Of a DNA stretch of 64,000 nucleotides, positions 17,740 through 27,217 are shown piece by piece. This DNA is from Tropicimonas marinistellae (lineage in GTDB: Bacteria; Pseudomonadota; Alphaproteobacteria; Rhodobacterales; Rhodobacteraceae). The stretch covers positions 372,001 through 436,000 of the forward strand of contig NZ_LNCI01000003.1 in assembly GCF_001509585.1 (NCBI RefSeq), given 5' to 3'. The notes beneath the pieces are model-generated. The model did not search any database. It saw only the letters and a program-made list of their open reading frames with translations, and was not told the origin of the DNA. A program made the translations under genes and the position numbers. Numbering within the stretch: the first letter of the stretch is position 1; each line of letters opens with the position of its first letter.

Positions 17740-18762
17740 CCCTTTTTGCCGCCCGTGATGACGTGAAATGTTGCCGAGTGCGAAACACTCTGTTGCCATT
17801 CTCGGCTGTGTAGCGACCGGCGTTCATAGTGAACAACTCGGTTCGCTTGTCCGCGATTCGCTCGATCGGCCGAGTAAACCGACCATCAGTGCCCGGAAGC
17901 GCACTTGCCTGATCAAGCGCAGTAATCATTGGCGCTCACCGATGTTCCGAAACAGAGGGATGTTCTTGAAGCAACACCTGATGCCGCGGTAAGCGACGGT
18001 GTCGATGAGTTCGCGGACGTCGCATTGTGAACGTTCACCAGTGAAACTGTATCTTGTGTGGTCGTGGCGCCCTGTCGCGCAGCCTTCGGGCTCGGACAGA
18101 TAAATATCGGGCCGAACCAGTCGGACGCGTTGCTGCTGCCGATTTGAAAGTGCTGTAGGAATGGGAGCATGTCGGAGCAGTTGCAGGTCGTTTCGGACTG
18201 GTTTCGGCAGATACTTCCACCTTGCGAGCCCCACTCGCATCACGATGTGCGAACCCAGCATCAAATTGCTACGGACTGTGGCATAGGCGTTGAGGAGAGC
18301 GATGCGTTTCGTTCCCGGTAGAACGGCAGCGACTCCGCAACCGGGTGAATACCGATCGGCAATGAGTATTTCGGGGTTAGTCCCTTCTGACATGCCAGGG
18401 TGATCAGTAACGTGTCGCCGCCATGATGGTCGCGCTGGCCGTTCGCTAGTGCTTTCCAAACGTCCCATAGTCTCATCTTACCGGCTTCGACGAATTTTTC
18501 GATGTCTTGGTTGCTTTCGACGTAGAGCATGGTCTGCGAAGGCAGTTCCTGCTGAACGTCAACCTTGAGCGGAAAAGCGACGATGATGGCCAAGAGCGGG
18601 TGCATCTGCGTCGAGGCGCAACGCATTCCGGATGGATGTGGGAGTGACGCGCGGGTCGGCGAAGGCATCGTCATGGAAGTATCGCGTCGCAACTTGCTAC
18701 TGACAATACGGGATGTTGCCGTCGCCCATGTTTTTTGGTGGGAGGTCTCCATTGCCTCGGCT
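17740..18762. other. 1-kb stretch with probable gene relics
   Basis: Between a glycosyltransferase gene and the second co-polymerase, both on the minus strand. Minus-strand frames at 18261-18782 and 17926-18468 carry protein-like stretches in different frames (for example RLWDVWKALANGQRDHHGGD, then DRYSPGCGVAAVLPGTKRIA), which suggests one gene broken by frameshifts. I do not recognise the family. The context implies a former EPS biosynthesis or modification enzyme. Confidence 0.4.
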
Positions 18763-19887
18763 CTAGGACTGGCGGGCACCATTCACGATAATGGTAAGGA
18801 CCGACAACGTGGCCATTGCCAACAACCCTGCCAGAAACGCTTTGCCCAGTGGTGGCAAGGTCGCGCCATTCGGATCGACGTAAGGAGAGGAGAGAACGAT
18901 GATAGGCTCGCTTGCAGCTTGTCGGAGATCGTGGCGCAGCGTCACGTCTTCAAGCGCGCTGATTTTCTGATCCAGAACCGCCAACGTGTTGGTCAGCGCC
19001 TCGCGCCTGACTGCTCGGAAGAACATCCGGTCGACAACTGTCAGCACTTCATCAACGCTGGGTTCCGCCGGTTGCGAAGATGTTTGCGGCAGACGATCCG
19101 TTTCGTTGGAGAGTTCGGAAAGTTGCATGAATCCTCTAGGTGCGTCCAACTGTAGAAGGCGTGCAGCGAACCTCGTTTCCAACGAGCGAACATCGTCTGC
19201 CCGCGTGGGATTGGCCTGCAGGATTTGAAGATGCTGTAGCCATTCGGCAAAATCGTTTGCGATCGTCGTCGAGATGCCGACAATGTTGGTCTGCAATTCT
19301 TCGCGTTCGTCTTCCAGCGCCTCTAATTGCTCCTGCAGGCGGGAGGTGTAGGCATTCCTAGAGAAGACCTCCTTTCGTGCAGTCACATAGTTTTCGAGCA
19401 TGCGGGTCAGGAAACGGGTGCCCCATTCCGGATCGTCGACCATCATCGACACTTCCACCACGGTGCTTCCATCTATGTGTTTCACGCCCAGCGACTCCAT
19501 TAGCTCGGCCGCCGTCTCGGGCGCCTCCGGTACCTCGTCGTCTGCCGTCATAGCGGCCGTCGGCTTGGGAACATCGGCTAGGGTGCCTTCAAAGAGTTCG
19601 GTTTTGGAGAGTACCTGGATCTCGTTGCCGATTACATCGTCCGCGTTGACCGCTACTTGCTGGTAAGCGCCGCCGCTTTCCACCGGTGGCGGGGTGTATT
19701 CGTAGCTTGGCCGCACGAGAATCTCGGCCCGAACGAGGTCCAAGCGCGGCTCATGCATCGCGCGGTAGTACATGCCTGCGCCGACGGCTGCGGACAGGAC
19801 AAGGATCCACCAAAGGTTGCGCAGCAGGGGCCGCAAGATTGGCCAGGCCGCGGCTTCACGACTTGATTTGTAGGCTGTGCTAGACAC
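18763..19887 (-). CDS. Wzz-like polysaccharide co-polymerase without kinase domain (copy 2)
   Basis: A 374-residue protein from GTG 19887, which has a GAGAGAGG ribosome site ahead. TM1 lies at about residues 22-40 (WWILVLSAAVGAGMYY), TM2 near the C-terminus (FLAGLLAMATLSVLTIIV). After TM1 it reads EILVRPSYEYTPPPVES and ADDVIGNEIQVLSK, closely matching copy 1, and has a central coiled coil (RLQEQLEALEDEREELQ). No kinase domain follows. Relative to copy 1 it has a longer acidic insert with TADDEVPEAPETAAEL. Having two such proteins suggests two chain-length settings or a hetero-oligomer; which is used with the single polymerase is unknown. Confidence 0.85.
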   Translation of the reverse strand: MSSTAYKSSREAAAWPILRPLLRNLWWILVLSAAVGAGMYYRAMHEPRLDLVRAEILVRPSYEYTPPPVESGGAYQQVAVNADDVIGNEIQVLSKTELFEGTLADVPKPTAAMTADDEVPEAPETAAELMESLGVKHIDGSTVVEVSMMVDDPEWGTRFLTRMLENYVTARKEVFSRNAYTSRLQEQLEALEDEREELQTNIVGISTTIANDFAEWLQHLQILQANPTRADDVRSLETRFAARLLQLDAPRGFMQLSELSNETDRLPQTSSQPAEPSVDEVLTVVDRMFFRAVRREALTNTLAVLDQKISALEDVTLRHDLRQAASEPIIVLSSPYVDPNGATLPPLGKAFLAGLLAMATLSVLTIIVNGARQS

Positions 19888-20325
19888 GGTCTGACCTCTC
19901 TCTCGATTGCGGTGGGACACCGTCAAGAAGTGCCATCCTCTCACAAGTGAACATGTGCACAAGTATCAACCACAGGAAATTTCTGGAAAAGAATCTGTCG
20001 GCTACTCCGATGACGAATGACACGGGCATCGCGTCAAACAACCTGTATTTCGGGGTCGAGAATATTGCGGTGTTGAACGCCAACCGCAACAGGACCATCG
20101 GGACGTCCAGCCTGATATTGCGCTGTTCGGCAGCGGCTTCCGGAATTCGGCCATGCGCGCTGCGGTCGAGGTCGCGCGGAAATGGGATATACGGTGCCAA
20201 CATGGACTACTCGCCACCGTCGAAAATATCGTTCCGTGACGCAACCGGTACGACCAGTCGAATGTGCCTTGCCGCAAGAAAGTTGGCGACGCAAAGGCAC
20301 AATAAGATCCGGTGACTCGTCACCT
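19888..20325. other. Gap of 438 bases; possible small hydrophobic ORF
   Basis: A minus-strand frame 19880-20203 (TTG start) would give 107 residues with a hydrophobic centre (SFVIGVADRFFSRNFLWLIL) and would overlap the co-polymerase start by eight bases. It could be a small membrane protein or the remains of a longer one; there is no recognised family and no good ribosome site. Otherwise nothing is seen here. Confidence 0.3.
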
Positions 20326-21552
20326 TCATTCGGTGGTTCCGCGGTCATTTCGGAGTTCAAGGTCGGCCATATGGTTTTGATCGATGCTCTGGAACCAGCC
20401 AGCCACATCCGTATATGGACGCACTGCTTCTACAGCGCCCGAGCCAAGAGCCTGTCGTCGTTTCGAATCTCTGGAAAGCGCAACCAGCGCATTGGCAAAC
20501 TCGTCGGGTCGTCCGTGCGTCACGAGAATGCCGGCTGCGTCGCCGACGACGGTCGCGACATGTCCGACGTCGGTCGCAACGATCGGTAGTCCGGCGGCCA
20601 TCGCTTCGAGCAGCCAGACAGACAGGTCTTCACTGGCTGAACTGAGAGCGTAGACATCTGACAGGGCGAGCAACTCCCGAACGTCCTGCCGATCCTCAAG
20701 AAATCGGACCCGGTCATTCAGTCCCAGCGTATCGCATATTTTGTTCAGCTTCCTGTCGAGTTCTCCGCGACCGGCAATCAGCAGGAGGGCCTCAGGAACG
20801 CTTTCGATGACATCTGCGAATGCCGCGAGGAGCGTGATGTGCTCTTTCTGCTCGCTCAAACGGCCGGTGGCGATGATGGCGATGTCGTTGTCGGCAATCC
20901 CGAGTTTTTGACGTCGGTCTGATCTCTCCGCGGCGGTCATGGCGGGATTGGGAGCCACCAGCTCGGGCATCGCCATGCCCACCGTCGTTCCAATACGATG
21001 GCGGTTCGCGGCGGCGGCCCGGTCCCCGACGAACAGGGCGGTGTCACAGAAGTGACCAAGGGCGAGACGTTCCAGCCAGTTCAGAACCAGCGATTTCGGC
21101 CAAGTGATGGGCACCGTGTCGGCATCGTAGATGGAGACGAGAACCCGCTTTCCAAGGAGCTTGGCAACGGGCGCTGCGAGAATGGTCGTTTGCGTCAGAT
21201 GGATATGCACAGTCGGAGCGCCGCTCTTACGGAGAAACCGGGCGATTTTCAGGTAGGACCCAGGCCACCATATCCGCATTCCCGATAGTTCCGATATCTG
21301 CGCGCCCGACGCCTCGAGCGATGCTTGCACAGCAACGCTTCTCGCGCAGAGAGACAGGACATTCACCGGGGTTTCGGGTGTCAGGCAACGCGCCAGCGCC
21401 AGCACAATCGTTTGGGCGCCACCGGTATCGAGACTGTCGATGACATGGATGACATCTGCGGCAGCTTGGCGAACACTTGGTGTCTCCACATCAGCAGCGC
21501 GGGCATTCGAAGCGGCTCGGCTCTGACGGTCTACTCTCGTGCTCGCGCTCAC
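20326..21552 (-). CDS. GT4-family glycosyltransferase
   Basis: A 408-residue GT-B enzyme starting at GTG 21552, four bases after the stop of the upstream sugar-1-phosphate transferase gene, so the two are coupled. The first 30 residues are polar and probably disordered. Motifs: VIDSLDTGGAQTIVLALA (residues about 36-53), AIIATGRLSEQKEHITLLA, LLIAGRGELDRKL, and SSASEDLSVWLLEAMAAGLP with the paired glutamates, followed by VATDVGH. It likely adds an early sugar to the lipid carrier after the priming enzyme. Donor specificity cannot be read. Confidence 0.87.
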   Translation of the reverse strand: MSASTRVDRQSRAASNARAADVETPSVRQAAADVIHVIDSLDTGGAQTIVLALARCLTPETPVNVLSLCARSVAVQASLEASGAQISELSGMRIWWPGSYLKIARFLRKSGAPTVHIHLTQTTILAAPVAKLLGKRVLVSIYDADTVPITWPKSLVLNWLERLALGHFCDTALFVGDRAAAANRHRIGTTVGMAMPELVAPNPAMTAAERSDRRQKLGIADNDIAIIATGRLSEQKEHITLLAAFADVIESVPEALLLIAGRGELDRKLNKICDTLGLNDRVRFLEDRQDVRELLALSDVYALSSASEDLSVWLLEAMAAGLPIVATDVGHVATVVGDAAGILVTHGRPDEFANALVALSRDSKRRQALGSGAVEAVRPYTDVAGWFQSIDQNHMADLELRNDRGTTE

Positions 21553-21556
21553 CGCG

Positions 21557-22252
21557 CTATTTTCCGTTTGCGCGGGTCATCAACATCTGCACCGTGCCGA
21601 GAATGATCTTCAAATCGCCTGGAATCGACTTGTTGCGCACATAGTCCAGATCCATCAGGCAGCGCTTTTCGAAATCGACCGGCTTGTTCCGCGCAATCTG
21701 CCAGGTGCCGGTCATTCCCGGTTTGACACTGAGCCGAACACGTTGCCAGGGCTTGTAGCTTGAGGGCGGCGCCGAGTTCGCGCGAGGGCCTACCACGGAC
21801 ATATCGCCTTTCAGAACATTCCAGAACTGAGGAATCTCGTCGAAGTAGTACCGGCGGAGGACCCGTCCGACCGGCGTGACGCGAGGATCGTTTTCAAGTT
21901 TGAAGCCCGGTCCCTTGTCCTCGCTGTGTTCGAGAAGACCCTGCTTTAGCGCGTCCGCGCCGGGGAACATGGTCCTGAACTTCAGGATCGAAAAGGGGCG
22001 TCCGTTACGACCGTAGCGCGTCTGCGTGTACAGGATCGGCTGTTTCGGTGCCTCCAGCTTGATCATCAGCGCGAGGATAACGATCAACGGCGCGTAGACG
22101 AGCAATGCCAGGCACGCGAGCACTATGTCGATCATTCGAGCCGCGGCATCTGTCGGCCATTCGATTTGTTTGCGAACACCAAGACTACCGGCGTCCAAAA
22201 CCACACGATCGGCTATCAAATCGTTCCCCAATTCAACTCTCCGCACACACAC
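21557..22252 (-). CDS. Polyprenyl-phosphate sugar-1-phosphate transferase (priming enzyme)
   Basis: A 231-residue bacterial sugar transferase of the small ExoY/WcaJ-C-terminal type. A single membrane re-entrant or TM segment (MIDIVLACLALLVYAPLIVI) lies at about residues 40-60. Catalytic landmarks: ILKFRTMFPGA, FDEIPQFWNVLKGDMSVVGP and KPGMTGTWQI. The enzyme moves a hexose-1-phosphate from its nucleotide donor to undecaprenyl phosphate and so starts each repeat unit at the inner membrane. GTG 22252 is used; no good ATG lies upstream of the TM segment. It heads the minus-strand pair with the GT4 gene at 20326-21552. Confidence 0.92.
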   Translation of the reverse strand: MCVRRVELGNDLIADRVVLDAGSLGVRKQIEWPTDAAARMIDIVLACLALLVYAPLIVILALMIKLEAPKQPILYTQTRYGRNGRPFSILKFRTMFPGADALKQGLLEHSEDKGPGFKLENDPRVTPVGRVLRRYYFDEIPQFWNVLKGDMSVVGPRANSAPPSSYKPWQRVRLSVKPGMTGTWQIARNKPVDFEKRCLMDLDYVRNKSIPGDLKIILGTVQMLMTRANGK

Positions 22253-22671
22253 GCGACAAAACCATCAACCGATATACACTGCGGCAAGGGCCAACCACGC
22301 AGCGCAAACTTGCAGGTTTCGCCGAAAATCTCTCTCCCATTAAGCGACCAAATCCATCGCTATTTTTCGGGGAACCGCCACATTCTCTTCGAGGCTCGTC
22401 GTTGCGCGAAACAAGCGGGCCGATGAAAGCGCTAACACTGCTTTCACAAGCCGCCATCCCGTCGAATGAGACGACCATCGATCTAGTGGGATACCCCCAT
22501 ACTCCCCCCTCACGGAGCCATAAGAAATTATTATTATTTAGCTTACCACGTCTGTCAACGATTTCTGGCCTCGGCTTGGAGCACCGGCTCGGAAATGCCA
22601 ACGCGTTGGGCGACCTCGCCGAATCCACATTGGGACGTGCAAGTCACCCCGGGGAGGGTGGTATGCCTCTA
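22253..22671. promoter_or_regulatory. Likely promoter region of the priming-enzyme operon, 419 bases
   Basis: No gene is supported. A short strongly AT-rich island (around 22526-22545, TAAGAAATTATTATTATTTA) stands out and is flanked on one side by a C-rich segment at 22496-22509. AT-rich patches like this are typical upstream of horizontally acquired EPS genes and may be a target for nucleoid proteins. No exact -35/-10 assignment is made. Confidence 0.35.
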
Positions 22672-23829
22672 CTAACGCGGGCTTCCCGGTGATCGCCTCT
22701 CGGCAAGTTCCGTGTAGAGCGCCGCTAGTCGTGCCGTGGTGTTGGCAAGGCTATAATCGGAGGCAATCCGTTCATGGCGCGCCTCAACGCTTCGAAATTC
22801 TTCATCTGCGCTCGCTACCAGTGCAGTCTCTATGGCATCCAGAAGGGCGCGATCGTCACCCACCGGGACAAGGAAGCCAAGTCCACCGGAAAGCAGATCC
22901 GGAGCAGCGCCAACGCGGGTGGCAACGCAAGTAAGTCCCATTGCCATCGCTTCCAGCAATGCGTTTGACAGACCTTCGGATCGCGATGGCAACACAAAGC
23001 AATCCGCTGCAGCATACCACGGGAGAAGGTCGTCCGTCTTGCCAGCGACGACGATACCATCCGGTCCAGGCGCGCGCAGGCGCGTTTCTAGCGAGCCAGT
23101 GCCGACGATGGCCAATGTTGCGCGGGGCAGCCGCTCGCGGATATGCGGCCAGATCCCGGCAAGTTCCAGAAAACGTTTTTCAGGCTCAAGCCTGCCGACG
23201 CACAGAGCGACTGGCCCGGAAGGCAGCCCGAGCGCAGCGCGGGCCGCTGCCTTCCGTTCAGAGCCGACAGGCCGGTAAAGGTCGATGTCGACACCATTTG
23301 GGATGAAATGCCGGCGCGTTTCCGGAACCCCTGCGGCGGCCAACTCGTCGTCGATCTCCTGACTAATGACGTTGAACGCATCGACGCGGGACAACATGAA
23401 CGCAAGCCGCCGCCGGTCTAACGGGCGCCGAGACAGGGCTGAGATATCGCCCAAGGAGCCACCGCGCAGAACCTTCGCGACAACCGGCGTTCCCGTCAGG
23501 GCCCGATATGCCACCGCGGTCAATGTCGGCGAGCGGAGTTCGAAAGCATGGACCACGTTCGGGCGTATGCGATGTAGTTCGCGAAGACACATCGCGGTGT
23601 AACTCAGCGATGCGACGGGCTTTGGCCCGCGGACCTGCAATCGACGAACCGGAATGCCGTCGACGGTGTCGCGCTCGGGGCTATCGTCGAGACGTCGCGT
23701 GATGACTGTAGACTCGATGCCCTTTGTTCTAAGGCGTGGCAGGATTGCCGCCAATTGCTTCTCCGCGCCGCCAATGAACGGTAGGTAGCATTGGGTGAGC
23801 ATGGCGGCGCGCACTGATATCATACCCAT
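22672..23829 (-). CDS. GT4-family glycosyltransferase
   Basis: A 385-residue GT-B enzyme. It opens with MLTQCYLPFIGGAEKQLAAI, where the IGGAEKQ loop is the GT4 N-terminal signature, then ITRRLDDSPERDTVDGIPV. The donor domain has ALCVGRLEPEKRFLELAG, LAIVGTGSLETRL and SRSEGLSNALLEAMAMGLTC with both glutamates, then ATRVGAAPDLL. ATG 23829 is used, with ATGs at 23823 and 23802 also possible. It acts on the lipid-linked repeat unit; donor unknown. Confidence 0.87.
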   Translation of the reverse strand: MGMISVRAAMLTQCYLPFIGGAEKQLAAILPRLRTKGIESTVITRRLDDSPERDTVDGIPVRRLQVRGPKPVASLSYTAMCLRELHRIRPNVVHAFELRSPTLTAVAYRALTGTPVVAKVLRGGSLGDISALSRRPLDRRRLAFMLSRVDAFNVISQEIDDELAAAGVPETRRHFIPNGVDIDLYRPVGSERKAAARAALGLPSGPVALCVGRLEPEKRFLELAGIWPHIRERLPRATLAIVGTGSLETRLRAPGPDGIVVAGKTDDLLPWYAAADCFVLPSRSEGLSNALLEAMAMGLTCVATRVGAAPDLLSGGLGFLVPVGDDRALLDAIETALVASADEEFRSVEARHERIASDYSLANTTARLAALYTELAERRSPGSPR

Positions 23830-24346
23830 TTGCAGGCAGTGCGATCGCGCCTAGCGGTCGTCTCGGGAGGAGAAGGTGAGCCGGACGTCGACGCTCGGTC
23901 CCTGTTAAATGGAACGTCGCATGCGAGGTGGAATTCATGATCGAACCGGCGTTTGCGGGCGAGTAGTCCTTGCTCATTGCCCGAGCCTATTTCTCCATCG
24001 AGTGGCTCGACACGAACCGGCGAATCCGAAATATGTGATGCCGCTGCGTCTTCGCCATGCAGATTGCAGCCCAAGGCACCGAATAAACCGAACATCGCGA
24101 GCTCCCAAAAAGGACCGTCAAAGTATAGCGCAAGCAGCACAGATCGCAGCGTAGTGCCGGCGGGCACGCAAATTCAACTGCCTATGGCATCGGCAGCCGC
24201 GCCCGGTCGGGTGGTCTGCGGCGGATTGTCACGGATTCCCGTCGGTGTCGAGAAGTGATCTAGTACCTCCCGTTCGGATGTCTGACGGTCTTTGAGGGAA
24301 CCGAACGGCGGATCGTCATTCGGCCAAGTGTCGAGGAAGGAGGGTC
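23830..24346. other. 517-base divergent region; doubtful small ORF
   Basis: Separates the minus-strand GT4 gene from the plus-strand flippase gene. A minus-strand frame 23820-24167 could give 115 residues with one hydrophobic stretch (FWELAMFGLFGALGC) and a polar tail, overlapping the glycosyltransferase start by ten bases. This may be a real small protein but has no family and no clear ribosome site. Promoters for both flanking genes must lie here. Confidence 0.3.
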
Positions 24347-25777
24347 ATGGCGATCGGTGGACGCAGGTTGCTGCTTGGGGCGGGATGGACCTATGTCGCC
24401 CATCTGACCCCTCGCATTGTAACCTTTTTCAGCACCATCGTTCTGGCGCGCATTCTCGGGCCGGAGGCATTCGGCGCTATGGGGGCCGCTATGATTATCC
24501 TGCGGTATCTCGAACCGATCGCTGATGCTGGAGCTGGCGAGGGCATGGTGCAACGGCAGGGTGACGAGGAAGCGGCGGCGGACGCCGCGTTCACTCTTTC
24601 GTTGTTGGTTGGCGGAGCGTTGGCAGCGCTCATGTTTCTCGCGGCGCCCTACGCCGCGGCTTTCTTCGAACAACCGGAACTAACTGGGATCATTCGTGTC
24701 CTGTCACCAGTCTTGCTGGTGGTTGCAGCCGGCAGCAGCCAAGACGCCTGGTACCGCAAAAATTTCATGTTCTCGCAAAGGGTGGTTCCGCGGGTCGCCA
24801 GAAGCATAGTGCGGGCAGTGGTCTCGATTGCCCTCGCTTTAGCCGGCTTCGGCGTTTGGAGCCTGGTGGGCGGCTTCATTGCTGGCCAAGTTTCCGCAAC
24901 CCTTCTCTACTGGCTGCTATCCACCCGCCGTCACAGGCTCGGTCTCAATCCGGACGTGGCGCGCAGCTTGCTTGGTTTCGGCTTACATGTCTCGATGGTA
25001 ACGCTCTTCGGGGTTTTCGTCGAAACGATGGATCAGGTGATCGTCGCCCGGTTATTCGATGCGGCGTTGCTGGGCATATATGTGCTTGCGGCGATGTTCC
25101 CCGAACTGGTCGTGATGGGCATTTGCTATGCCGGCAGCCAGGTCGCTTTTCCCGCGTTTAGCAAAATGCAGAACCACCCGCGCTTGCTCAGAAACGGCTA
25201 CCTAATCAGCAACCGGTACATCACTCTGTTGTGCTTCGCGTCGGCTGCCGGCCTTGCATGTGTGGCGGAAGACTTCATCGACCTCGCGTATTCGGATGAA
25301 TGGCGCCCGGCGATCGCGGTGATCCAAGTACTTGCATTGGGTGCCGCGGTGCGTTCCATTGGATTCAATGCCGGCGACGTGTTCAAGGCCAAGGGAAATC
25401 CCGGCGTTCTCAATTTGTTGACGGCTGGTCGGCTCGTTCTCGTCGTTCCGCTGATGCTCGTGCTGTCGCCACTCGGATTGACTGGTGTCGCGATTGGGAA
25501 AACGCTTGCGGATCTGATTGTTACCGGTGCCACGATTTGGGTGGCGCAGCGCATGATTGGGTTTTCACTGCGCGAGTTTTTCTTGAGCCTCCGACCGCCG
25601 CTGATTGGCATGGCGCTTGTCGCTTGCACCTGCATCCTGGTTGGCATCCTTGGCGAAGAAGCCGAAATCTGGGTAAGGTTAATCTCAAAGGTCATCTGCG
25701 GAGGAATGGTCTTTGCTTTCTTCCTAGTGTCACAGAAGGCGCATCTTCAAATGCGCTCTGCGGCCAAACGACGGTGA
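24347..25777 (+). CDS. Polysaccharide flippase of the MOP superfamily (Wzx/WzxC-like)
   Basis: A 476-residue polytopic protein with about 12-14 hydrophobic segments. N-terminal MAIGGRRLLLGAGWTYVAH is followed by FSTIVLARILGPEAFGAMGA, a hallmark of Wzx/PST family proteins, then DAGAGEGMVQR. The middle segment has VETMDQVIVARLFDAALLGI, also typical. It would flip the undecaprenyl-diphosphate-linked repeat unit to the periplasm for polymerisation. It begins a plus-strand block followed by sugar-nucleotide and glycosyltransferase genes. The GTCGAGGAAGGAGGGTC stretch just before the ATG is a strong ribosome site. Confidence 0.92.
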   Translation: MAIGGRRLLLGAGWTYVAHLTPRIVTFFSTIVLARILGPEAFGAMGAAMIILRYLEPIADAGAGEGMVQRQGDEEAAADAAFTLSLLVGGALAALMFLAAPYAAAFFEQPELTGIIRVLSPVLLVVAAGSSQDAWYRKNFMFSQRVVPRVARSIVRAVVSIALALAGFGVWSLVGGFIAGQVSATLLYWLLSTRRHRLGLNPDVARSLLGFGLHVSMVTLFGVFVETMDQVIVARLFDAALLGIYVLAAMFPELVVMGICYAGSQVAFPAFSKMQNHPRLLRNGYLISNRYITLLCFASAAGLACVAEDFIDLAYSDEWRPAIAVIQVLALGAAVRSIGFNAGDVFKAKGNPGVLNLLTAGRLVLVVPLMLVLSPLGLTGVAIGKTLADLIVTGATIWVAQRMIGFSLREFFLSLRPPLIGMALVACTCILVGILGEEAEIWVRLISKVICGGMVFAFFLVSQKAHLQMRSAAKRR

Positions 25778-26000
25778 CGCAGCGACTGGCGGGTAACGGG
25801 AGCGCCCAGATCGTTCTTTCGGCGCAGAGAGAGAAGAGAGGCTTGGAACTTTGCTCACAATCGGTCAGGCATTCGTTGTTGCGCCAATGATTTGCTTGGG
25901 ACGATTCGTGATGTATAGAAACGACATGACAGAGATGATTGGCCGTCGTACGTGCGAATACTACGATGACAAGATCACTGTTACCTAGTCGCAAGAGCAC

Positions 26001-27119
26001 ATGAAAGACCAACATCATCTCACTACGCCCCGACGCTTTCTACTTGTAGGTTGCTCTGGGTTTATTGGAAGTCACCTGCTGGAGCGGCTACTAAAGGACG
26101 TAGGTCTTGAAGTGGTAGGGTTCGACCTCGAAGCCGGAAAGATCGAGCACCTGCTGGGCCACGACAACTTCACGCTTCATCGCAAGTCGATTGACGAGGC
26201 TGTTGCCGACGGATCGATGCAGGAAGCGGTCGCCTGGGCGGATGTGGTCGTCAACCTTGCTGCGATCTGTAATCCCTACGAATACGCAATTCGTCCATCC
26301 GCGGTGATCAAGTCCAGTCTGTTCGACGCGCTGCCGATCGTAGATCTGTGTTGCGAGCTGAATACCTGGTTGATCCAGTTCTCGACATGCGAAGTCTATG
26401 GCCGCACGGTGTCGAGCTATGTCCCCGAGGAGGGGTATTCGGATCCCGATCTCTACGTACAGTCGGAGTCGCGCACGCCTCTCGTGATGGGGCCGGTGTC
26501 TAAGCAGCGGTGGTGTTATGCCTCGGCCAAGCAGACACTGGAACGCTATGTCTATGCGCTCGGATTCGAGCGCCAGATGCCGTTTACCATAATCCGCCCA
26601 TACAATTTCTTCGGTCCGCGGATGGACTTCATTCCTGGGCGCGACGGCACCGGAATTCCTCGTGTCCTTGCATGCTTCATTACGGCGCTGCTCGACGACG
26701 AACCCTTGCTGCTGGTTGACGGTGGTACAGCACGTCGGACGATCACCTCGATCCACGACGCCATCGACGCGATGATGGCAATGTTCGATCGACCCCACGC
26801 CGCCACCGGGCAGATCTTCAATATCGGAGCTGACGGGAACGAGTTGACCATCAGTGAGCTGGCCCACCGGATGCGAGAGATCTACGCCGACGTTTCCTGC
26901 GATCCGCGAAAGCGCAACCTTCCGATTCTCAATGTGACCGGCGAAGAGTTCTATGGAAAGGGGGGGTACGAAGATTGCGATCGTCGTGTCATCGACTCCA
27001 CGAACGCGACATCCCTTCTCGGTTGGTCCGCAAAGATCGGAATTGACGAAATCCTTAGGGAGACGATCTCCTACTATTATGAGATCTACGCCGACAAGAC
27101 TGCCGTTGCGACGCGGTGA
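26001..27119 (+). CDS. Extended SDR, ArnA-dehydrogenase-like UDP-uronate decarboxylase/epimerase
   Basis: A 372-residue extended SDR. Residues 12-20 hold LVGCSGFIG, the NAD-binding GxxGxxG loop. The catalytic triad region reads FSTCEVYGR and, later, WCYASAKQTLER (YxxxK). Features that point to the ArnA C-terminal/decarboxylase group rather than simple epimerases are NLAAICNPYEYAIRP, GPVSKQRWCYASAKQ, IIRPYNFFGPRMD and, near the end, GKGGYEDCDRRVIDSTNATS. ArnA-type enzymes oxidise and decarboxylate UDP-glucuronate to a 4-keto-pentose; related proteins make UDP-xylose or UDP-apiose. A pentose in the polymer is therefore plausible. No ArnA formyltransferase domain is attached. Confidence 0.8.
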   Translation: MKDQHHLTTPRRFLLVGCSGFIGSHLLERLLKDVGLEVVGFDLEAGKIEHLLGHDNFTLHRKSIDEAVADGSMQEAVAWADVVVNLAAICNPYEYAIRPSAVIKSSLFDALPIVDLCCELNTWLIQFSTCEVYGRTVSSYVPEEGYSDPDLYVQSESRTPLVMGPVSKQRWCYASAKQTLERYVYALGFERQMPFTIIRPYNFFGPRMDFIPGRDGTGIPRVLACFITALLDDEPLLLVDGGTARRTITSIHDAIDAMMAMFDRPHAATGQIFNIGADGNELTISELAHRMREIYADVSCDPRKRNLPILNVTGEEFYGKGGYEDCDRRVIDSTNATSLLGWSAKIGIDEILRETISYYYEIYADKTAVATR

Positions 27120-27217
27120 CTGCCGGCGACATGCGGAAATGATCTGCAACACAGCATCCCGGTTGAGAAATCGCCCCGTCGAAACTGGGTCTTGGGCAAT
27201 GCGCGCTGGAGAGATCG

